A DNA stretch of 64,000 bases from Rhodococcus rhodnii (GCA_000720375.1 JOAA01000040.1:1-64000); one strand, 5' to 3'; shown: positions 9,065 to 18,636, numbered from the stretch's first letter. Translations and numbers: made by a program. Notes: a model not told the origin generated them from the sequence alone.

Positions 9065-9080
9065 CGGAAAGCGCTTTCCG
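9065..9080. promoter_or_regulatory. LacI-type operator before the PL1 pectate lyase
   Basis: CGGAAAGCGCTTTCCG is a perfect palindrome 212 bases before the PL1 start. The 14-base core recurs exactly at 20730 before the other pectate lyase and with one change at 19761 before a LacI gene. The shared site suggests a pectin regulon. Confidence 0.75.
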
Positions 9081-9291
9081 CGTTGCCCGGCCGCACAACC
9101 CTGCATGTTCGGCCGACGCGGCCACGGCGGCTCACGGCATTGCTCCGGCCGCCGTGGCCGCATGCCCGCACGGGAAACTCACTCCTATGTGGACACGCCT
9201 TGTCGTGGCGCACGCCGATCACCATGTCACCGAGGTTCGCGCCCGTTGTGCCAAGCGGCGCCGGTGGCGGCACAATATGAGGAGGCCAAAG

Positions 9292-10266
9292 ATGTCCCGG
9301 ATCAGTCGTCGCACTCTGTTCGCCGGTGCGGCAGCCGCCGTCGTGGCCGCGTCCACGACGCCTGACGCGGTGGCCGCACCAGCGGCCACCGCTGACGGCT
9401 TCGCCGCAGTGAACGCACTGGGGCAGAACGGAACCACCGGTGGCGTCGGCGGCCCGGTGGTCACCGCGACCACTGCCGGCCAGTTCCTCGGCTACATCGA
9501 CACAGTCGGCCCGATGACGATCCAACTGTCCGGCCGGATCGACATCACCAGCAAGCAAGGGGTCCGGCCGAACAAGACGATCATCGGACTCGGCACGTCT
9601 GCTGTGATCAACGGCGGTGGGCTGGACTTCTACCGCTCGTACAACGTGATTGTCCGCAACATCAAGTTCACCAACGCCGAGGACGACGCGATCAACGTCG
9701 GCCAGAACTCACATCACATCTGGATCGACCACAACGAGTTCGTCGCCCCGGTCGACGGCGCGGTCGACATCGTCCGCGGGGCCGAATACGTGACAGTGTC
9801 GTGGAACTGGTTCAACCAGACCGACAAGAGCATGCTGATCGGCCACTCGGACGGCAACGCCGGCCAGGACCGCGGCCACCTCAAGGTGTCCATCCACCAC
9901 AACTACTTCGACCGCTCCCGCCAACGGCATCCACGGGTCCGGTTCGGCGAACCCGTGCACGTGTACAACAACTACTTCCGCGCCAACAGCCTGTACGCCG
10001 TCGCATCCACAATGGACGCCGGTGTTCTCGTTGAGGGCAACTACTTCGAGAACGTGCCGTTCCCGATCTACTCCGGTTACGGCGACAGCGGCCCCGGACG
10101 CGTCGTACAGCGAAACAACGTGTTCGTCGGTTCGGGCACCCCGCAGACACTCGGCACTGTCGTCGAGCCGCGCACGTACTACAGCTACGCGCTGGACGAC
10201 CCGAATTCGGTCAAGGCTTCGGTGATGGCGGGCGCCGGTGTCGGCAAGATCGGTGTCCCTTTGTGA
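9292..10266 (+). CDS. Secreted PL1 pectate lyase
   Basis: Protein of 324 residues that would cleave polygalacturonate by beta-elimination with calcium. It has the PL1 parallel beta-helix landmarks: WIDHNEF from residue 144, then the substrate/calcium aspartate region, and RHPRVRFG around R212, the presumed catalytic arginine. A twin-arginine-like SRRTLFAGAA leader suggests Tat export. The frame is open to 9031, but GAGGAGG at 9279-9285 fixes the ATG at 9292. The gene diverges from GH74 and ends at a strong hairpin. Its palindromic operator is shared with the PL3 lyase. Confidence 0.92.
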   Translation: MSRISRRTLFAGAAAAVVAASTTPDAVAAPAATADGFAAVNALGQNGTTGGVGGPVVTATTAGQFLGYIDTVGPMTIQLSGRIDITSKQGVRPNKTIIGLGTSAVINGGGLDFYRSYNVIVRNIKFTNAEDDAINVGQNSHHIWIDHNEFVAPVDGAVDIVRGAEYVTVSWNWFNQTDKSMLIGHSDGNAGQDRGHLKVSIHHNYFDRSRQRHPRVRFGEPVHVYNNYFRANSLYAVASTMDAGVLVEGNYFENVPFPIYSGYGDSGPGRVVQRNNVFVGSGTPQTLGTVVEPRTYYSYALDDPNSVKASVMAGAGVGKIGVPL

Positions 10267-10351
10267 TCGCGCTGTCCGGCCGGGTCCAGTTCGGCGGAAT
10301 GATCACGGTGATGGCGAACAAGAGCGTCTGAGGCGGCCGGATCTGACGGGA

Positions 10352-10386
10352 TGCTCCTCGTGAGCGAGGGGTGCTCACGAGGAGCA
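10352..10386. terminator. Bidirectional 14-bp stem-loop terminator
   Basis: The arms TGCTCCTCGTGAGC and GCTCACGAGGAGCA are perfect complements with a 7-base loop. They lie between the convergent PL1 and DUF1996 genes and could serve both. Confidence 0.75.
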
Positions 10387-10391
10387 AGTCG

Positions 10392-11807
10392 TCATTCCTT
10401 GCAGGTCTTGTTCTTGTTCACGCAGTTGACCAACCGGTTCATGATGCTCTGCGACATCACGTTCGCGAAGTCGTCGTGATCGGAGAACGGGTTGTGCTCC
10501 TCCTCCGGGAACGAGTCCACCTTGTACTGGCCGTTGCGCTGCACGTCCTGTGGGATGTTGTACGTCAGTGTGATCCGCAACTGCGGAACGGCTTTGAAAC
10601 CGTCACGGCACTTGCCGTTCTGGTCCGGGTAGACGATGTGGTCACGGTGGTTCTTCGAGTCCGTGTTCTTGCCGTCCCAGCAGCTTGGGAAGTCGTGGAT
10701 CCGCTTGACCTTGCTGCCTTGCGGGCAGATCGGGTACTTGTTGATCAGCACGCGGTCCTCGAAGCCCTGGCAGGTCCACGAGTCACGGGCGTTCTTCGGC
10801 CCGTTGGTGGAGACCTTGGCGTCGCCGTACAGCACGCGCAGGAACTTCGGCATCGCGGTCACCTTGCCGACCGGGCTGCCCCGGAAGGTCAGCTCGACCG
10901 CCTCCGGGCGCTGGATCTCGCCGTCGTTGCCCGGCAGTTCGTTGTTGTCGTTCTCGTCCGGCAGCTGTCCGCCTGGGTTCTGGTTGTTGCCGCCCTGCTT
11001 GAGAGCGCACGGCGCGAGGCGCTCGAGTCCTTGCGGCCTCGGGGCGTTGCGGCCGATCGCGATGGCCATCCGGTCGATCGTGGCGACTCGTTTGTCCTTC
11101 AGCGGTCCCAGGATCGCGTTCTGGATGAAGTTCGGGCCGCCCTCGCCCTGTGAGGTGATCAACCGCTTGTTCGCCTCGTCGATCTGCGTATCGAGCAGGT
11201 CCAGGTTGCGCTGGATCTCCGCCTGCGCCTGGTCGGGAACGTCCGGCAGCTGGCTGGCGACATCCGGGCAGTCCACTTGCGGCGCCTGGCCGGCCTGCTT
11301 GTCCTTGGCCTGCTGCTGGTTGCGTTCCTGTTTGCGGGCAGGCGGGTTGGCCTCCTCCTCTTCCCGATCGATGCGGACCACCGGCCAGAAGTACGTCGAC
11401 TTGTCACCGTTCTTGCACGTGGTTCCCGCGGCGAGCAGGCTCTGGTTGTTCGAGTCCGCGTTGGTGGACAGGTTGCCGACGTAGTCGTGCAGGTGCTGCG
11501 CTCCATTGCGGACGCCCGGTTGCGCGATGAAGTTGTCCGGGTTGAAGTGCCCGTTCTCGTTCCGGCCACAGTCCACAGTGAACGTGCCACGCGACGCGTT
11601 CTGCTGCTGCCGTGGCAGCTTCACGTTCTGCCGGACGGTCGTGATGTCGACGAACAACGACTTGTCCGGGCCGTCCGCGCGGGCGACGGCCGGGTCGCCC
11701 GCGGTGGTCACCACGACCAGTCCGCCGACCGCCATGGCCAAGCCGATCGCGCCGGTGGCGATCTTCGTTCTGCGGGAAATGCGGTGTCGCCCCTTGATAC
11801 GCGCCAT
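10392..11807 (-). CDS. Secreted DUF1996-domain protein
   Basis: Exported protein of 471 residues; residues about 17-44 form a signal peptide or N-terminal anchor. DUF1996 features are visible: HLHDYVGN near residue 105, then CKNGDKSTYFWPVV, and late in the protein FPSCWDGKNTDS and DFPEEEHNP-like segments rich in His, Asp and Cys. DUF1996 proteins occur in fungi and actinomycetes, often near glycosidases, and have no firm function. An unusual charged Gln/Glu/Lys-rich insert (about 150-300) splits the domain. The gene is on the same strand as GH127, 95 bases downstream. Whether it acts on polysaccharides is unknown. Confidence 0.75.
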   Translation of the reverse strand: MARIKGRHRISRRTKIATGAIGLAMAVGGLVVVTTAGDPAVARADGPDKSLFVDITTVRQNVKLPRQQQNASRGTFTVDCGRNENGHFNPDNFIAQPGVRNGAQHLHDYVGNLSTNADSNNQSLLAAGTTCKNGDKSTYFWPVVRIDREEEEANPPARKQERNQQQAKDKQAGQAPQVDCPDVASQLPDVPDQAQAEIQRNLDLLDTQIDEANKRLITSQGEGGPNFIQNAILGPLKDKRVATIDRMAIAIGRNAPRPQGLERLAPCALKQGGNNQNPGGQLPDENDNNELPGNDGEIQRPEAVELTFRGSPVGKVTAMPKFLRVLYGDAKVSTNGPKNARDSWTCQGFEDRVLINKYPICPQGSKVKRIHDFPSCWDGKNTDSKNHRDHIVYPDQNGKCRDGFKAVPQLRITLTYNIPQDVQRNGQYKVDSFPEEEHNPFSDHDDFANVMSQSIMNRLVNCVNKNKTCKE

Positions 11808-11902
11808 GGGCCACTCACCTCGTTCGGGTTTGGTTGAGCTCTCATCCTGTTATACGGATGTGACCCGAAGTTGGACGCAAGAATTTCTCGCGTATTGAGT
11901 GG

Positions 11903-14596
11903 TCAAGGCCACAGCTGGGCGTGGCGCGCCGTGCGGGTGACTCGTGTCCGGTCGTCGCCTGCGTAGAAACCGTCCGCCACACGGTCCACACGCGTCACGA
12001 AATCAGTCTTCGTCGGGAACGGCGCAGCAGACCAGACAGTGTCCAGGAAGGACGTTCCATCCCTTACCACGTTGGCAACGCCGGAATCAAGACCTCCGAA
12101 CACGACCCGTGGCTCCACCCGCCGGAAGTACGAGTGGAACGGATCAGCGGTCCCCTCGAAGAACGGTGCCAGCTCGACTCCGTCCAGCGTGTAGTGCAAC
12201 GGCTTCCCCGCCACCGGTGTCAGGCTGCGGATCAGATCCCCTGACAACGCGGCGTTCCGGTAGAGACCAAAGTCGAGCATCGTGGTCCGGGAGTCACGGG
12301 CGACGAGATGGACCGGGCCGTACATCAGGCTCTGCACCTCGGGCCGATCAAGCGCCTGCTCGGCACGCAGAGTGAACGGCATCTCGATGCGAACCGTGTC
12401 CCCGCTGCGCCACGCCCGGGAGATCGTCAGATAGCGGCCGGGAATCGGCTTCACCGCGTGTTGGCTTCCATTGATCGTGACGGTCACGCCTTTGCGCGCC
12501 CAACCCGGGATCCGTAGATGCAGATCAAACGTGGCATTGCCGGAGATCCGGAGTACTGAGGCCTGTTCGAACGGGTAGGCGGTCGTCTGCGTCACCGTGA
12601 CGTTCTGCCAGCGCACAGTGGACGGCATGTAGAGGTTGACGTAAAGCCCTTCGGGACGCTGGAAGTAGACCGTGTCCTGGTACTTCGTCGCGCTCTCCAT
12701 CCCCGTGCCCTCACAACAGGTCGTGCCCTGTTTCGGGGTGTAGTCACGCACCGACCCCGCGGCCAGCCCGATGAAGTACGTGACCAAGGGAAGTTCAGCG
12801 TCCGGCTTGTCCTGTTTGGATCCGAGGATCTGGTTGACCAGTGCCCGCTCGTAGTAGTCCATGTACTTCGGGTTCTGGTCGTGGGCGAACAACGACCGGC
12901 TCAGCTTGAGCATGTTGTGGGCACAGCACGTTTCGGCGTTGACATCGGTCAGAGTGCCCGCGATCGCTCCACGAGCCCGCCAGAACTCCCGTTCGCTGGT
13001 GCCGCCGATGCTGTACATCCGGTGCGGTACGACCATGTCCCAGAAGTTCTTCGCCGCGGTCAGATAACGCTGCTCCCCTGTACTCTCATACAGCCGGACC
13101 AATCCAGTGAAGATCGGAATGTGCTGGTTGGCATGCAGCCCTTCGAGCACATCCCGGTTCGCCGCGCACGCGTCGATCAACGAGTTGAGGTCGAACAATG
13201 TGGCCAGTGCCAGGTATTCGGCATTTCCGGTTATCTGGTGCAGATCAGTGATCGCCTCGACGAGGCCGCCGAACTCGCCGCTGGAGAACAGTCCCCACAT
13301 CCGCTGCAGCACCTCAGGACTGAGTTGGCGCAGCCGTGCGTACATCCAATCGGCTATCCCGGTCGCGAGATCCAGGGCACGCGCGTCGCTGGTGTTGAGG
13401 TACGCGTCCAGCAGTCCTTTGAGGATTTTGTGTGCGGTGTAGTACGGCGCCCAAACGACGGTGTAGTCCGAACGCGTCATCGTTTCGAGCGTGATGAACT
13501 GCGTCTCGGGATACGCGGCAAGAAAACCGGGATGGCTTGGCGAACCCCACGTACGTCGCAGGGTCGCGTCCGACAGCCCGGCATCGAACGAACACGAGGC
13601 GAGATCGCCCTTCCCCGGACTGTTCTGCAGTCCGGCGATCTCGCTCGCAGCCAATGCGCGCGACCAGATATTGACCTCGTCCAGTACGCCCGCGAACGTC
13701 GGATCGGCCGAGTAGTTCGACCTGCCGACCCAGTTGTTCCGCAACTGGCCGAGCACCGAAGGATTCAGCGACATCGCGGTATTCGCCGCGACCTGGCTGC
13801 CGTTGACGTACAGCACACCAGTCGTGCCTTCGATAGTCACCGCGACATGACTCCACTGTCCGATCGGCAGCGGAGCAGTGCCGTTGATCGCCTGCTCGCT
13901 CCCACCGCCATTGGTGGTGATCGCGAACCGTGGCACACCGTTGTTGTTGCGGCCAGTCAGATACATGTAACGGCTTGTGTCATTGCCGAAGTCGAAGATC
14001 CGCGCCCAGGTTGAAGCGTGGGTTGGTTTGACCCACGCTGACAAAGTGACCGCCGCGCTGCCGCGAAGCACGTTCGGCGGCAGATCGAGGTATTGGTAGC
14101 TGCCGCGAATGAATTCCAGCCCGGTGCCGAACCGGCCAGGAACACTGAGCGGCACAGGATCCTGCCGCAGCGCCGCCCGGCTTTCCACGAGAGCACCTAA
14201 TATCGTGCTGATCTTCTCTGCGAACACTGTTTCGCCGGTGCTGCCGTACGCCTGCGACAGCATGGACAGGAAGTGACCGGTGTAGTGCCCGCGGAGGTTG
14301 CCGTTCGCTTCCCCGTCCAGGCCTTCCCACCCGCCGGGCGCGACCGCTCCGCCGGTGGGAAGCCCTGCGTTCGCGCGGAATACCTGCACTAGACGGTTGG
14401 CGTCATAGCCACGCGCGTAGTCCAGCATGAGGGCACGCTTATTTGCGAAAACTCCGCTGCCCAGCGTGACGTCCCGCAGCGCGAACGGGCGCAGAGCCGG
14501 AGGCGCCGACTCTGCCAACGCCTGCCCCGTGGTCACCGTCGTCGCGAATGGAGCGACGGCGGCGGCTTTGAGGAGGTTACGGCGGCCGATCATCAT
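11903..14596 (-). CDS. Secreted GH127-type beta-L-arabinofuranosidase with inserted LamG domain
   Basis: Protein of 897 residues in the DUF1680/GH127 family, which removes beta-L-arabinofuranose. The zinc-thiolate active site is intact: E555-x-C557 in NAETCC and C627-C628 in TTCCEG match the E/C...CC arrangement known for Bifidobacterium HypBA1. The catalytic (alpha/alpha)6 barrel is interrupted after about residue 150 by a LamG module of roughly 190 residues and resumes near ETQFITLETM. GRRNLLKAAA at the start looks like a Tat signal. The ATG at 14596 overlaps the upstream stop (ATGA), which decides the start and indicates coupling with the GH43-CBM42 gene. It is the last gene of the arabinan operon. 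Confidence 0.88.
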   Translation of the reverse strand: MMIGRRNLLKAAAVAPFATTVTTGQALAESAPPALRPFALRDVTLGSGVFANKRALMLDYARGYDANRLVQVFRANAGLPTGGAVAPGGWEGLDGEANGNLRGHYTGHFLSMLSQAYGSTGETVFAEKISTILGALVESRAALRQDPVPLSVPGRFGTGLEFIRGSYQYLDLPPNVLRGSAAVTLSAWVKPTHASTWARIFDFGNDTSRYMYLTGRNNNGVPRFAITTNGGGSEQAINGTAPLPIGQWSHVAVTIEGTTGVLYVNGSQVAANTAMSLNPSVLGQLRNNWVGRSNYSADPTFAGVLDEVNIWSRALAASEIAGLQNSPGKGDLASCSFDAGLSDATLRRTWGSPSHPGFLAAYPETQFITLETMTRSDYTVVWAPYYTAHKILKGLLDAYLNTSDARALDLATGIADWMYARLRQLSPEVLQRMWGLFSSGEFGGLVEAITDLHQITGNAEYLALATLFDLNSLIDACAANRDVLEGLHANQHIPIFTGLVRLYESTGEQRYLTAAKNFWDMVVPHRMYSIGGTSEREFWRARGAIAGTLTDVNAETCCAHNMLKLSRSLFAHDQNPKYMDYYERALVNQILGSKQDKPDAELPLVTYFIGLAAGSVRDYTPKQGTTCCEGTGMESATKYQDTVYFQRPEGLYVNLYMPSTVRWQNVTVTQTTAYPFEQASVLRISGNATFDLHLRIPGWARKGVTVTINGSQHAVKPIPGRYLTISRAWRSGDTVRIEMPFTLRAEQALDRPEVQSLMYGPVHLVARDSRTTMLDFGLYRNAALSGDLIRSLTPVAGKPLHYTLDGVELAPFFEGTADPFHSYFRRVEPRVVFGGLDSGVANVVRDGTSFLDTVWSAAPFPTKTDFVTRVDRVADGFYAGDDRTRVTRTARHAQLWP

Positions 14597-16035
14597 CGGA
14601 TCCAGAAGCTGACGCGCTGGCGGTCGCGCCATCCGCTGGGCCGGACGACGACAAACCTGCCATTGTCGTGGCCAAGGTACGCCGAGGGGTCGCTGGTCAG
14701 CCGGAAAGATGTCGCCTTGCTGTCGGCAAGGCCGGGTACCTGCACGAAACTCGCCGCCTTTCCGTACACATCGGACTCATCATATGGATCGACCCGAATG
14801 GTCATGGGATCCACCACCCGGACATACCGGTCCGGGAAGTTCACCGACTGCAGGGCGATCCGGCCAGGATCACGGAATCCGGGAACGATACGGAACTGGG
14901 AGTCGGCCAGCTCCCGGACATCGCCGTCCACGCGCAAGCGGTATTCGTAGTGCCGGACGTACAGGTTCGGCGCGTTCAGCGGCGAGAACCGTAAAGCTGG
15001 TCCGCCCTTGCCCACGGGGACACCGAAACTCGGTGTGCCGTCTTCGTTCCAGTACAGCCGTTGCACGCGCGTGTGCCGATTCGGGTCGTACAGCGGATCA
15101 CCGGTGATGTCCCGGTAGTCGCGTGCGTGGTAGACCAGCACATCTGTCTTGCCGTCTTCGGCGACCGTGAACGAGTTGTGCCCAGGGCCGTACTGGCGAG
15201 TGTTCTCGTTCGTCGTAAAGATCGGCTGCGGCGATTTGGTCCACGACCGGGCATCGAGCAGATCCGACTGCTCGTCGGCGGTGAGCAGACCCATGCAGTA
15301 GCGGGCGTCGGTCGCGCTGGCCGAGTATGTCATGAACACCCTGCCGTTGCGGATGATCACCGCTGGACCTTCGTTGACCTTGAACCCCTGGATCTCCCAC
15401 GAGAGCGTCGGGACGGCCAGCCGCACCGGATCGCCCTTGATCGCCAGTGGCGAGGCCATTTCGGCGATGTACAGGTTGCTGTTGGTCGCGATGCCTGGTT
15501 CGCTCTGCGCCCAGGCGAAGTACCTCTTGCCACGGTGTTCGAACGTCGTCGAGTCCAGTGTGAACGTGTCCCACTTGGTGATCATCTGTCCACGCAGGAC
15601 CCACGAGTCCGCTCTCGGATCGTCCGCGGTGGACTCGAGCACGTACGTCCTGATCCGGAACACCTCGTCGGAGTCGCCTGCGGCGAAGTAGATGTACCAG
15701 CGCCCGTCGATCCGGTGCAGTTCCGGAGCCCAGATGTGGCCGCCCATCTTGCCCGAGGACGGCCGACGCCAGACCGTCCGCTCCCGAGCGGAGGCAAGGC
15801 CGTCGATCGTTGGCGCGCCGCGCACGACAATTCGGTCGTACTCAGGAACCGAACCGGTCATGTAGTACATGCCGTTCACCGGTTTGGTGATGAACGGATC
15901 GGCGCGCTGCTCGATCAAGGGATTGCGGGTGGTGAGTTGTGCTTGCGCGGGTTCCGCGGCTTGCGCTGTGGTGGTGGCTCCCGCGGCGGCCAGCAGTCCC
16001 CCGCCGGCGAGCAGGACGTTTCGGCGACTCGGCAT
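14593..16035 (-). CDS. Secreted GH43 exo-arabinofuranosidase with CBM42 (AbfB) domain
   Basis: Protein of 480 residues; a SRRNVLLAGGG leader suggests Tat export. Residues about 35-330 form a GH43 propeller with ADPFITK (catalytic base Asp), TFTLDSTTFEH and KVNEGPAV (probable acid Glu). Residues about 340-480 form a beta-trefoil of the arabinose-binding AbfB/CBM42 type (RHYEYRLRV, FPDRYVRV, SAYLGHDNGRF). This layout resembles known actinomycete exo-alpha-1,5-arabinofuranosidases, which points to arabinan side chains of pectin. AGGAG precedes the ATG, 9 bases after the GH51 stop, and the end overlaps GH127 by 4 bases. Confidence 0.88.
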   Translation of the reverse strand: MPSRRNVLLAGGGLLAAAGATTTAQAAEPAQAQLTTRNPLIEQRADPFITKPVNGMYYMTGSVPEYDRIVVRGAPTIDGLASARERTVWRRPSSGKMGGHIWAPELHRIDGRWYIYFAAGDSDEVFRIRTYVLESTADDPRADSWVLRGQMITKWDTFTLDSTTFEHRGKRYFAWAQSEPGIATNSNLYIAEMASPLAIKGDPVRLAVPTLSWEIQGFKVNEGPAVIIRNGRVFMTYSASATDARYCMGLLTADEQSDLLDARSWTKSPQPIFTTNENTRQYGPGHNSFTVAEDGKTDVLVYHARDYRDITGDPLYDPNRHTRVQRLYWNEDGTPSFGVPVGKGGPALRFSPLNAPNLYVRHYEYRLRVDGDVRELADSQFRIVPGFRDPGRIALQSVNFPDRYVRVVDPMTIRVDPYDESDVYGKAASFVQVPGLADSKATSFRLTSDPSAYLGHDNGRFVVVRPSGWRDRQRVSFWIR

Positions 16036-16044
16036 GTCGGCTCC

Positions 16045-18537
16045 TTACCTGGCCTGGATCCGCAGGAACGTCACCGAGTTGGCCGGGAACGTGTACGTGA
16101 ACGTGTTCGCCACGCCGGAGAACCGGGATTCCCGTGGCTGGATCGGTTGCGTGTAAGCGGTGTTGACGTCGTCCGGCTGGCCTTGCAGCGTGGTCACTCG
16201 TGCGGTCGAACCGACCTGGACGCGTGAACCGAGGTCGACCTTCGTGCGGGCGGCCGAGTCCTGCGCGTTGACGACCTTGACCACGAGTTCCCCGGTCCTG
16301 GTGTCGCGCGTGACGACCTGCCGGAACGGTTCGGCGACCTTGTCGTCGGTGAAACCGCCCCACCGCTGCCCGTCGAGGAACAGCTCCACCTGACGCCCGC
16401 GAACCGAGACCCGCACGTCGTACTGCTTGCCGGTGTCGATCCGGGTGCTGTTGGAGAGCAAGGTTTCCTTGGCCCCGCCGGTCGCCTTCTCCACCGCGGA
16501 CACGGTGTTGCCCCAACCGCCGAGGTTCCACCAGTAGTAGTTGCCGGTGTCCTTGACACCAAAGGCGATCAGGAACCCTTCCCGGCCGGCGAGTTTCGTC
16601 GCCTTGACGGTCAGGTCGTAGTTGCTCCACGCCGGATCGCCAGCGGTGACCAAAGTGTTCTCGGCGGCCTGGTCGGACTGGACGTACGCGCCATTGGAAA
16701 TGGCCCACGAGCCACGACCGCTCTTGGTCCACCGCGAGTCGGTGCCTGAGAAGTCGTCAGTGAACAGCGAGGAGCCATTGGCAGCAGTGACGTTCACGTC
16801 GTCGTAGGAGGCACTCGTAGCCCATGTGGACAGTCCAATCGCGCCAGATATCGGTGCGACCGTGGTCGGGGTGGCCGAAGCCTTGCTCGGCACGACGTGA
16901 TCACCGACGTTGGTCATGAAGAGCTTCTGGGTCTCGTAGCTGGTCGATCCCCAGGACGTGTGGTTGTTGAACCAGATCATGTCCGGCCGCCACTGCACGT
17001 AGTCGGTGTTCGCGAGCAATGGCGCGTAGGACGCGAGCTTGACGATGTCCGCGTTGCGCTCCAGACCGGTCATGTACGCGGCTTCGGTCAGCGCGTTGTA
17101 GAACCGGTTGTCCTGCGATGCGTATTCGCCGAGGAATACCTTGGGACCGTTGCGATCGTACGAGTCGTACCGCTGGTTGTTCTGCAGGAACCACTGTGGA
17201 CTGTTGTAGTAGTGCTCGTCCACCATGGCCACCTTGGCACCACGGTTGAGCTCCCACAGGCGGTCGAAGGTGGCGCCTGTGTCGTCGGGCCCGGAGTTGC
17301 TGATCACGGTGATGGCCGGGTACCTGGCCTCGATCGCCTTGCGGAACTCGGTGAACCGCGCGAAGAACTCGTTCGGCAGGTTCTCCTCGTTGCCCACACC
17401 GATGTGCGTCAGGTTGAAGGGCGCTGGGTGCCCCATTTCGGCTCGCTTGCGTCCCCACGTGGATGTTGCCGGGCCGTTGGCGAACTCGATCAGGTCAAGG
17501 GTGTCCTGAATGTGCCGCTGCAGCAGAGCTGGATCGTCGGTCGCACGGTTCTGCCCGCATCCGGTCACCAGAGCGGGCACGACCGGGAGCGGCATCGCGC
17601 CGATGTCCTCGGAGAACTGGAAGTACTCGTAGTAGCCGATGCCGTAGGACTGGTTGTATCCCCAGAAGTTCGCGTTGGTGGCGCGCTGCTCAACCGGGCC
17701 GATCGTGTCTTTCCATTGGTACGAACGCTTCCGTTCCCAGTCGGGCGCGGTGTATCCGTAGTGGCTGCCGGTGTTGACCAGGCAACCGCCCGGGAACCGG
17801 ACGAACCCCGGCTTCAGCGCGGCGATCTTCTGGGCGAGGTCGGCACGCATTCCGTTGGGCCGGTTCTTGAACGTGTCACGCGGGAACAGCGACACCATGT
17901 CCAGCCGCAGGGTTCCCGTTCCGCTGGCTTTGAGCGTCAACCTCCCGGTTGTGCTTGTCGACCGAGCCCGGACTGTGCCGGTGTACTTGGCCCAGCGGTC
18001 ACCGCGAACCTGCAGCCTGAGCGCGTCGGTGAGCGGCTGACCTGCGGGATCGGTGACCGAGACGGTGAGCGGCAGGCTCTCCGCTCGCGCCCAGACCGAG
18101 AAGTCGTAGAGCTTTCCGGCCTCGACACGGACACCGGAGTTGTAGCCCGAGTTGGCGACGCCGTACTCGCCGCCCCGCAGATCCATCCGCAGGTAGCGCC
18201 GGTTGCGCTCGTTCAGGCGGGCTTCGTCGTCGACGACCTGCACCGACCCTGCTCCTGGGGTCGGCGCCCACGAGGTCATCCCGGTGTAGGACGCGTTGTC
18301 TGCCTGGTCGTACTCAAAGGACCTGTTCTGCACGAGCTCGGCGTACAGTCCGCCATCCGCCGCACGGTTGATGTCCTCGAAGAACACCCCGTACATCGTG
18401 CGGTCGATCGTGGCACCACGCCCGGTCGCGTCCACGGTCATCGTGTAGTCCGTCGGATCGGCTTCCGCGGCTATGGGAGTTCCAGCTGGCGATGTTAGCG
18501 CTAACACTAATGAGAAGCCGACGGCCCGCGTGAACAC
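16045..18537 (-). CDS. Secreted GH51 alpha-L-arabinofuranosidase with accessory domains
   Basis: Protein of 830 residues that would release arabinofuranose outside the cell. After a Sec signal (about 1-27) comes the GH51 entry GVFFEDINRAADGG, a CBM4/9-like jelly roll (about 115-225), then the barrel with acid/base E384 (GVGNEEN) and nucleophile E471 (FLGEYAS). A second concanavalin-like domain (about 590-730) sits before the final beta-sheet domain. GAGAGG and a GTG at 18537 decide the start; the frame runs on to 18609 without a site. The signal-peptide codons include two TTA leucines and overlap a perfect LacI-type palindrome (18493-18506). It is the first gene of a GH51, GH43-CBM42, GH127 operon. 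Confidence 0.9.
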   Translation of the reverse strand: MFTRAVGFSLVLALTSPAGTPIAAEADPTDYTMTVDATGRGATIDRTMYGVFFEDINRAADGGLYAELVQNRSFEYDQADNASYTGMTSWAPTPGAGSVQVVDDEARLNERNRRYLRMDLRGGEYGVANSGYNSGVRVEAGKLYDFSVWARAESLPLTVSVTDPAGQPLTDALRLQVRGDRWAKYTGTVRARSTSTTGRLTLKASGTGTLRLDMVSLFPRDTFKNRPNGMRADLAQKIAALKPGFVRFPGGCLVNTGSHYGYTAPDWERKRSYQWKDTIGPVEQRATNANFWGYNQSYGIGYYEYFQFSEDIGAMPLPVVPALVTGCGQNRATDDPALLQRHIQDTLDLIEFANGPATSTWGRKRAEMGHPAPFNLTHIGVGNEENLPNEFFARFTEFRKAIEARYPAITVISNSGPDDTGATFDRLWELNRGAKVAMVDEHYYNSPQWFLQNNQRYDSYDRNGPKVFLGEYASQDNRFYNALTEAAYMTGLERNADIVKLASYAPLLANTDYVQWRPDMIWFNNHTSWGSTSYETQKLFMTNVGDHVVPSKASATPTTVAPISGAIGLSTWATSASYDDVNVTAANGSSLFTDDFSGTDSRWTKSGRGSWAISNGAYVQSDQAAENTLVTAGDPAWSNYDLTVKATKLAGREGFLIAFGVKDTGNYYWWNLGGWGNTVSAVEKATGGAKETLLSNSTRIDTGKQYDVRVSVRGRQVELFLDGQRWGGFTDDKVAEPFRQVVTRDTRTGELVVKVVNAQDSAARTKVDLGSRVQVGSTARVTTLQGQPDDVNTAYTQPIQPRESRFSGVANTFTYTFPANSVTFLRIQAR
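18493..18506. promoter_or_regulatory. LacI-type operator inside the GH51 signal-peptide codons
   Basis: TGTTAGCGCTAACA is a perfect palindrome lying 31-44 bases inside the GH51 coding sequence. A near-copy lies 130 bases away at 18623. Paired sites, one in the gene, would suit DNA looping or a transcription roadblock. Confidence 0.65.
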
Positions 18538-18622
18538 GACACATCCTCTCGCACCGTTGCGAAGTTTCAGACGGCGAACAGAGTCCAGATCCTGACGCCT
18601 GAACTTCACACAGTCAATGGTC

Positions 18623-18636
18623 TGTTAGCGCTAAAC
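18623..18636. promoter_or_regulatory. LacI-type operator upstream of the arabinan operon
   Basis: TGTTAGCGCTAAAC keeps the TTAGCGCTAA core and lies 86 bases before the GH51 start. It is centred 130 bases from the copy inside the gene, about 12.4 helical turns. Confidence 0.6.

Noticed and set aside
10263..10331. Short frame reading like a 22-residue coding tail after PL1
   Set aside because: It looks coding in composition but has no start signal or recognisable family; it could be a remnant or chance.
16897..18498. 533-residue plus-strand open frame
   Set aside because: Antisense to the GH51 gene, which has clear catalytic motifs; no ribosome-binding site or domain.
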